A stretch of 64,000 nt of DNA from Ursus arctos (Eukaryota; Chordata; Mammalia; Carnivora; Ursidae). This document shows, one piece after another, positions 57,630 through 64,000 of this stretch. Every line of letters begins with the position of its first letter. Positions within the stretch are counted from its first letter, which is position 1. The translations under genes were made by a program, and so were the position numbers. The notes below the pieces were generated by a model. The model worked only from the letters and a program-made list of their open reading frames with translations, had not been told where the DNA came from and ran no database searches. The DNA lies in assembly GCF_023065955.2 (NCBI RefSeq), contig NW_026622808.1, forward strand, positions 40,808,475 to 40,872,474. The letters are read 5' to 3'.

Positions 57630-58017
57630 GTGTTTTTTTTTAGTTAATTAATTAATTAATGTATGTATGTATTTATTTGACAGCACAAGCAGAGGAAGGG
57701 GGAGAGGGAGAAGCAGGCTCTCAGGATTCAGTCCCAGAACCCTGGGATCATGACCTGAGCTGAAGACAGTCACTTTTTTTTTTTTAAAGATATTATTTAT
57801 TCATTTGACAGAGATAGAGACAGCCAGCGAGAGAGGGAACACAAGCAGGGGGAGTGGGAGAGGAAGAAGCAGGCTCATAGCAGAGGAGCCTGATGTGGGG
57901 CTCGATCCCATAACGCCGGGATCACGCCCTGAGCCGAAGGCAGACGCTTAACCACTGTGCCACCCAGGCGCCCCCGAAGACAGTCACTTAAGCAACTGAG
58001 CCACCCAGATGCCCCTA
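57630..58017 (-). mobile_element. Older SINEC, split by a younger SINE
   Basis: Antisense SINE whose parts are 57,630-57,775 and 57,976-58,017. The duplication CCAGCTTTAA lies at 57,620-57,629 and 58,018-58,027. Its tail has expanded into TTAA and TATG repeats. Confidence 0.9.
57776..57975 (-). mobile_element. Young SINEC inserted in the older SINEC
   Basis: Antisense, the cleanest copy in the window ('gagccgaaggcagacgctta', 'ccacccaggcgcccc'). A perfect 14-bp duplication, GAAGACAGTCACTT, lies at 57,762-57,775 and 57,976-57,989, inside the older SINE. Confidence 0.95.
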
Positions 58018-58426
58018 CCAGCTTTAATTGTCACCGAGAGAGCTCTTTGCTCTCTAGTCCTGCCCCCAGCTTTTTGCACCCCTTTCACTTTGCTGTCCTA
58101 TCCCCTCTGGAGGACTGCTATAGTACCCACTGTTAAGGCCCCAGAGTAGCTTGGAGGGATTTCTTTGGGATTTAAAAAAACAAACAAACATGCTTTTAGG
58201 CATTTATTTATTTAAAAAATCTATTGAATATTTTTCCATCTTTTTGTGTCTTCTTCAATGTCTTTCAAGAGTGATTTGTAGTTTCTAGAATATAGATCCT
58301 TTACGTCTCTGATTAAATTAATTTCGAGATAACGTATGATTTTTGGTGCTATCGTAAATGGGATGGATTCCCTAATTTCTCTTTCTTCAGTCTCATTGTT
58401 CATGTATAGAAATGCAGCTGATTTCT

Positions 58427-58778
58427 GAGCGTTGATTTTGTATCCCGCCACATTACTGAATTGCTCTATAACTTCTAGTAGTTTGGGGGTGGATTCTTTT
58501 GGGTTTTCCATATAGAGTATCATGTCATCTGCGAATGCTCATGGATCAGAAAAATTAATATAGTTAAGATGTCTATGCTACCCAGAGCAATCTACACTTT
58601 CAGAGCGTTGATTTTGTATCCCGCCACATTACTGAATTGCTCTATAACTTCTAGTAGTTTGGGGGTGGATTCTTTTGGGTTTTCCATATAGAGTATCATG
58701 TCATCTGCGAATGCTCATGGATCAGAAAAATTAATATAGTTAAAATGTCTATGCTACCCAGAGCAATCTACACTTTCA
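58427..58778. repeat. 176-bp tandem duplication inside the L1
   Basis: Unit 1 is 58,427-58,602 and unit 2 is 58,603-58,778. They differ at one position I can find (ttaagatg at 58,564 versus ttaaaatg). Each unit holds about 109 bases of inverted and about 67 bases of sense L1. Confidence 0.95.
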
Positions 58779-60138
58779 GTGCCATACACTTTCAGGAGAT
58801 CAAAATACCAATGACACTTTTCAAAGAACTGGAACAAACAGCCCTTAAACTTGTGTGGAACCAGAAAAGGCCCCAAATCGCCAAGGAATTGTTGAAAAGG
58901 AAAAACAAAGCTGGGGGCATCACGTTGCCGGATTTCAAGCTGTACATAAAGCTGTGATCACAAGGACAGCATGGTACTGGCACAAAAACAGACACATAGA
59001 CCAGTGGAACAGAATAGAGAACCCAGAAATGGACCCTCGGCTCTTTGGGCAACTAATCTTTGACAAAGCAGGAAAAAACATCCAGTGGAAAAAAGACAGT
59101 CTCTTCAATAAATGGTGCTGGGAAAATTGGACAGCTACATGCAAAAGAATGAAACTTGACCACTCTCTCACACCATACACAAAGATAAACTCCAAATGGA
59201 TGAAAGACCTCGATGTGAGACAGGAATCCATCAAAATCCTAGAGGAGAACGTAGGCAGCAACCTCTTTGACATTGGCCACAGCAACCTTTTTCATGACAC
59301 ATCTCCAAAGGCAAGAGAAACAAAAGAAAAAATGAACTTGTGGGACTTCATCAAGATAAAGAGCTTCTGCACAGCCAAGAAAACAGTAAAAAAAACTAAG
59401 AGGCAGCCCACAGAATGGGAGAATATATTTGCAAGTGACACTACAGATAAAAGACTGGTATCCAAGATCTACAAGGAACTTCTCAAACTCAATACATGAG
59501 AAACAAATAATCAAATCAAAAAATGGGCAGAAGATATGAACAGACACTTTTCCAATGAAGACATATAAAGGGCTAACAGACACATGAAAAAATGTTCAAC
59601 ATTATTAGCCATCAGGGAAATTCAAATCAAAACCACACTGAGATACCACCTTACGCCAGTTAGAATGGCAAAAATGGACAAGGCAGGAAATGACAAATGT
59701 TGGAGAGGATGTGGAGAAAGGGGATCCTTCCTACATTGTTGGTGGGAATGCAAGTTGCTACAGCCACTCTGGAAAACAGTGTGGAGGTCCCTTAAAAAGT
59801 TAAAAATAGAGCTACCCTATGATCCAGCCATTGTACTACTGGGTATTTACCCCAAAGATACAGACGTAGTTAAGAGAAGGGCAATATGCACCGCAATGTT
59901 CATAGCAGCATTGTCCACAATAGCTAAATCGTGGAAGGAGCCGAGATGCCCTTCAACAGATGACTGGATTAAGAAGTTGTGGTCCATATATACAATGCAA
60001 TATTACTCAGCCGTCAAAAAGAACGATTTCTCAACGTTTGCTGCAACATGTACGGGACTGGAGGAGATAATGCTAAGCGAAATAAGTCAAGCAGAGAAAG
60101 ACAATTATCATATGGTTTCACTCATATATGGAACATAA
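58745..60138 (+). pseudogene. LINE-1 ORF2 C-terminal half, disrupted
   Basis: Sense ORF2 from [11 protein letters not shown] to the end SLIYGT. Damage: a small insertion near 58,785 that adds FQE, a one-base loss near 58,945 (KLYIKL then stop, with homology continuing in the next frame at [11 protein letters not shown]), a TGA at 59,497-59,499, and a TAA near 59,567 in the stretch before HMKKCS. The cysteine motif [18 protein letters not shown] is intact. The endonuclease and most of the reverse transcriptase are absent. Confidence 0.9.
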
Positions 60139-60441
60139 GAAGTAGGAAGATTGGTAGGAGAGAAAGGGAAGAAGAAAGTTGGGGTAAACAGAAGGGGGAA
60201 TGAACCATGAGAGACTATGGACTCTGGGAAACAGAGGGCTTCAGAGGGGAAGGGGGTGGGGAATGGGATAGGTTGGTGATGGGTAGTAAGGAGGGCACGT
60301 ATTGCATGGTGCACTGGGTTTATACACAAGTAATGAATCATGGAACTTTACATCAAAAATAGGGATGTACTGTATGGTGACTAACATAATACAATAAACA
60401 ATATTATTAAATAAAAAAATAAAAAATAAATAATCTATTGA

Positions 60442-60690
60442 GATGAAATTCACAATGTGTAAATTAACTATTTTAAAGTGAACAATTCAATGACATTTAA
60501 TACATTCATCATGTTGTGCAGACACCACTTCCACCTAGTTCTAAAACATTTCCATTGCCCCAAAATAAAACCTCCTATCCATTAAGCAGTTTCTCTCTAT
60601 TAGTACCTCTGGCCTCTGGCAACCACCAATATATATTCTGTTTCTTTGGATTTACCAATTCTGGATAATTCATATCATTGAAATCCTATA
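60442..60690 (-). mobile_element. Old L1M 3' UTR, antisense
   Basis: 'gatgaaattcacaatgtg', 'ttttaaagtgaacaattcaatg', 'gccccaaaataaaacctcc', 'cctctggcaaccaccaat' match the complement of an old L1 3' UTR. The L1 at 58.2 kb inserted at its A-rich end. Confidence 0.75.
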
Positions 60691-61031
60691 CAATTGATCC
60701 TTGAACGACATAGGGGTTAGGGGGCTGACTCCGTGCACAGACAAAAATCCATGTATTACTTCTGTCTTCCCCAAAACGGAACTACTAATAGCCAATTGTT
60801 GACCAGAAAACTTACTGATAACATAAGTAGTTAACATATATTTTGTATGTTATATGTATTACATACTGCATTCTTACGATAATGCAAACTAGAGAAAAAA
60901 TGTTATTAAGAAAAGCATAAGGAAGAGAAAATACTGTAAGAGTACTTACAGTACTCTACTACATTTATTGAAAAAAATACACATGTAAGTGGACCCATGC
61001 AGTTCAAACCCATGTGATTCAAGGATCAACT
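60691..61031 (-). mobile_element. Tigger2-like DNA transposon (TcMar)
   Basis: The left end 'caattgatccttgaacgac' and the right end '...gtgattcaaggatcaact' are inverted copies, flanked by TA on both sides as in Tc1/mariner-type insertions. The internal text ('caataaatgtagtagagta' and 'ctcttccttatgcttttctta' on the minus strand) follows Tigger2. At about 340 bp it is a deleted, non-autonomous form with no transposase. Confidence 0.82.
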
Positions 61032-61089
61032 ATAATATGTGATCTTCTGTGTCTGGTTTCCTTCACTTAACATAAGGTTTTGGAGGTTT
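61032..61089 (-). mobile_element. Old L1 fragment, antisense
   Basis: 'tctggtttccttcacttaacataagg' is the complement of the end of L1 ORF2. Confidence 0.55.
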
Positions 61090-61550
61090 CCTTTGGTATT
61101 TTGCCTTGCCCTCAGCTTTTAACATCCACTACCTTCACTTGGTGACGATCACGAGTGACTTCTCTTCATTCTCTTATCTTACCTTCAGGCTTCAGTGGGT
61201 CACTGCTGTAGCTGTATTTGGTGAAGATTCTGTTGTCCCTTCTGACCTATGCCCAGCCTTTGACACTCAAATAATTCTATGGGAAAGAATTGACAAGTTG
61301 GGGAAAAATTGCTCAGAGTTCCTCAAGATAAAATTCATCACACCAACCATCAGGAAGGTGTTAAAAGTTTTTTCAAAGTTTAGCTAGTTTCTTCTTCATT
61401 CTATCTTTGGCAGATTTATCTTCTTGATATTTTGCCAGGGAGTAAAGAAGCTATGGATCTTTTTTCTCCTGAATAGACTTATCACTCTTGGAATTTAGTG
61501 TCCTTGTGTTTCTTTGCATCTTCAGCAATTCCTCAGTGGGAATCTTTGCT
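61090..61550 (-). other. Unidentified insert within L1, possible processed pseudogene
   Basis: This stretch replaces the L1 text expected between the RT active site and the end of ORF2. On the minus strand a frame reads IPTEELLKMQRNTRTLNSKS and later LAKYQEDKSAKDRMKKKLAK, then L and a stop, interrupted by one stop after KKDP. This Lys-rich C-terminus looks like a diverged gene tail followed by a 3' UTR. No A tail or clear duplication is visible. A plus-strand 93-codon frame (61,106-61,387) also exists. I cannot name a parent gene. Confidence 0.3.
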
Positions 61551-61551
61551 T

Positions 61552-64000
61552 TGATCCCGATCTTAGAGGAAAAGCTTTCATTTTTTTTTTTTTTACACTG
61601 AGTATAATGTTTGCTGCAGGTTTTTCACATATGGCTTTTTATTATATTGAGATAGTCTCTTCTTCGTCCTAGTTTTTTGGGTATTTTTTATCATGAAACT
61701 GTTGAATTTTGTCAGATTCCTTTCTGTATCAATTGAGATGATCATGTATTTTTTTCCTTCATTCTGCTAATATGGTATATTACACCGATCAATTTTCATA
61801 TGTTGAACACTTCCAGGAATAGAACCCACTTGGTCATAGTGTATAATCTTTTTAATATGCTGTTGACTTAGATTTGCTACTATTCTGTTGAGGATATTTG
61901 CATCAATATTCATAAGGAATATTGGTCTGTGGTTTTCTTTTCTAGTAGTGTCTTTGGCTTTGGTATCAGGGCAGTGTTCATTTCATAGAATGATTAAGGA
62001 AGTGTTCCTTCCTCTTCAATTTTTTAGAAAAGTTTGAGAAGTATTAGTGTTCTTTAAATGTTTGTAGAACTCACCAGTGAATCCATCAACCCCAGGACGT
62101 TTTTTTGCTGGGAGATTTCTTTTTATATTACTGATTTATTCCCCTTACTATTTATAGATGTGTTTGTTTTCCTATTTCTTTGTGATTCAGTTTTTGTGTG
62201 TTTTGTGTTTCTAGGAATTTGTCCATTTCATCCATATTATCCAATTTGTCAAGTGCACATTTTTTCATAGTACTCTCTTAAAATCCTTTTTATTTCTGGA
62301 GAATAGGTAGTAATGTCCTCACTTTCTTTCTGATTTTAGCAATTTGAGTCTTTTCTCTTTATTCTTAGTCAGTTTAGCTAAGGGCTTGTCAACTTTGTTG
62401 ATCTTTTCAAAGAACAAACTTTTGTTTTCACTCATTTTCTCCATTGTGTTATTGTTGTTCTCTATTTTATCTCTGAGTCAACTTTTATTATTTTCTTCCT
62501 TCTGCCAGCTTGGATTTATCTTGTTCTTTTTTTTTTTTTTTTTCCTAATTTCTTACATTGTAAAATTAGGCTGTTGATTTGAGACCTTCTTTGTTTTTTT
62601 AATGTAAGATTTATAGCTTTAAATTTCCCCCTTAGCATTGCTTTTGCTGCATCCTGTATGTTTTGATATATTGTGGTGTGGTTTTCATCATTTCTAAGGA
62701 TTTTTTAATTTCCCTTTTGAGCTCTTTGATTCATTGGTTCATTTGATTCATTAAGAATGTGTTAATTTCCATAAATTTGTGAATTTTCCTATTTTTCTTC
62801 TGTTATTGATTTCTAATTTCATCCTGTTGCGGTCAGAGAAGATACTTTGCATGATCTCTATGTCTTTTGACCTATTGAGTCTTAATCTGTGGCCTAACAT
62901 ATGATCAATGCTGGAAAATATCCCGTATACATTGAGAAGAATGTATAATCTGTTTTGTTGGGTAGAGTCTTCTATATATGTCAGATCTAGTTTGTTTATT
63001 ATGTTGTCCAAGTCTCCTATTTCCTTACTTCTGTCTCATTGTTCTATCCATTATTGAGAGTGGAATATTGAAGTCTCTAGCTTTTATTGTGGAACTGTCT
63101 ATTCTCCTTTCAGTTCTGTCACTTTCTTTTCATTCATTTTGATGGTCTATTATTAGGTACACAAATGTTTATAGTGTATCTTGTTGCTTTATTGAATCTT
63201 TTATTAATATGTAATATCCTTCTTTGTACCTTGTAAACTCTTTTTTGATTTAAAGTCTATTTTGTCTGATATTAGTATAGCTAACCTGCTGTCTTTTGAT
63301 TATTATTTGCATGGAATATCTTTTTCCATCTTTTCACTTTCAACCTATTTGTATCTTTGGATCTATGGTGATTCTCTTGTACAGCATCTAGTTGGATCAT
63401 AGTATTTGTTCATTTCCCCCCATTCTACCAATCTCTCTGTTAATTAGAGAGTTTAATCCATTTATATTTAAAGTAACTAGTGGGGTGCCTAGATGGCTCA
63501 GTCATTAAGCATCTGCCTTCACCTCAGGTCATCATCCCAGGGTCCTGGGATTGAACCCTGCATCAGACTCCCCTCTCAGCAGGGAGCCTGCTACTCCCTC
63601 TCTCTCTGTCTACTGCTCCCCCTACTTGTGCTTACTCTCTCTCTGTCAAATAAATAAATAAAATCTTTTAAAAAAATAAAGTAACTACTAATGCAGAGGG
63701 ACTTGTGCCATTATGCTACTTGTTTTCTATACTCTTTGTAGTATTTTTGTCCTCATTTTCTGACTTACTGTCTTCTTTTGTGTTTAGTTGTTTTTTTGTA
63801 GTGAAATATTTAAATTCTCTTGTCATGCCCTTTTATATATATTCTATAACTATTTTCTTTGTAGTTACCATGGGGATTACATCTAAAATCTGAAAAATTT
63901 AACACTATAATGTGAATTTCTGCCAACTTAATTTCAATATTATACAAAAGCTCTGCTCCTTTACAGCCCCTTCTCTACCCCTTTCAGTTATTGATGTCAC
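61552..64000 (-). mobile_element. Old L1M ORF2 and upstream region, antisense, runs off the window
   Basis: Antisense L1 from the RT palm ('gatcttagaggaaaagctttc') through the fingers ('ccacttggtcatagtgtat', 'ggatatttgcatcaatattc') and the endonuclease ('ttaatctgtggcctaacatatg', 62,885) to about 63,470. It then continues into the region before ORF2 ('gtgtttagttgtttttttg'). All frames are broken. A minus-strand remnant at 62,751-63,011 is endonuclease. A SINE interrupts it. Confidence 0.8.
63480..63676 (+). mobile_element. SINEC (tRNA-Lys SINE)
   Basis: Sense SINE, 'ggggtgcctagatggctcag' to an A-rich tail. The 11-bp duplication TAAAGTAACTA lies at 63,469-63,479 and 63,677-63,687. Confidence 0.94.

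Larger units (their letters stand above)
58228..60431 (+). mobile_element. LINE-1 with 5' inversion and tandem duplication
   Basis: Flanked by the 10-bp duplication AATCTATTGA at 58,218-58,227 and 60,432-60,441. The 5' part, 58,228-58,535, is antisense ORF2 (RT active site toward thumb). At 58,535/58,536 it switches to sense and runs through the rest of ORF2, the 3' UTR and an A-rich tail. The two parts are adjacent in the parent L1, so almost nothing was lost at the inversion. A 176-bp unit across the switch is present twice. Confidence 0.93.

Noticed and set aside
57776..57975. tRNA-like box A and box B sequences in the SINEs
   Set aside because: They are the tRNA-Lys-derived heads of SINEC elements with tails and TSDs, not functional tRNA genes.
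1..64000. CRISPR arrays, operons, bacterial-type terminators or integrated phage
   Set aside because: The sequence is clearly mammalian; regularly spaced repeats of that kind and dense gene packing are absent.

Overview
The window reads as intergenic or intronic DNA from a mammal, most likely a caniform carnivoran of the bear/seal/mustelid side. It holds many tRNA-Lys-derived carnivore SINEs (SINEC/CAN type, ending in GGCGCC and carrying the CT-rich block and AAATAAATAAAATCTT tail). It also holds several young LINE-1 copies with the carnivore 3' end and the 5' start GAGAGTTAAGATGGCGGAGG. These sit on an older mammalian background of L2, MIR, L1M, MLT1, MER5 and Tigger2. The species and subfamily names are recalled from family knowledge; no database search was run. 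I find no complete host protein-coding gene, rRNA, tRNA gene or CRISPR array. Nearly every longer open frame belongs to LINE-1 ORF1/ORF2 or is a chance frame.

Layout: 1-9.2 kb is old sequence with L2 and MIR remnants, a hAT-type element and an L1M 3' UTR. At 9,254-15,467 lies a structurally full-length minus-strand LINE-1 with a perfect 15-bp target-site duplication (TSD). It has a YY1-like 5' end, a GC-rich 5' UTR, ORF1 and ORF2, but several frameshifts and one in-frame TGA, and a SINE sits in its 5' UTR. From 15.9 to 28.8 kb is a dense LINE-1 mosaic: a near-identical truncated copy of the young L1 in opposite orientation, SINEs, decayed older L1s with locally inverted pieces, and an ancient plus-strand L1M.

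From 28.8 to 52.5 kb the sequence is mostly anonymous, with an MLT1 LTR, MER5A-like element, L2/MIR fragments, short L1 3' ends and a group of SINEs. From 52.5 to 64 kb it is again L1-rich. It contains a SINE inserted in a SINE, a twin-primed L1 carrying a 176-bp tandem duplication across its inversion junction, a Tigger2-like DNA transposon with terminal inverted repeats, and a long old L1M running off the end.

The elements do not form a pathway. The SINEs depend on LINE-1 enzymes in trans, and the TSDs allow a local insertion history to be read. The points most worth checking are the rearranged L1 at 58.2-60.4 kb, the stop codon shared by two L1 copies, two possible spliced exons (8,806-8,904 and 54,982-55,047), and an unidentified segment at 61,090-61,550. 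I see no evidence of a new biological system.
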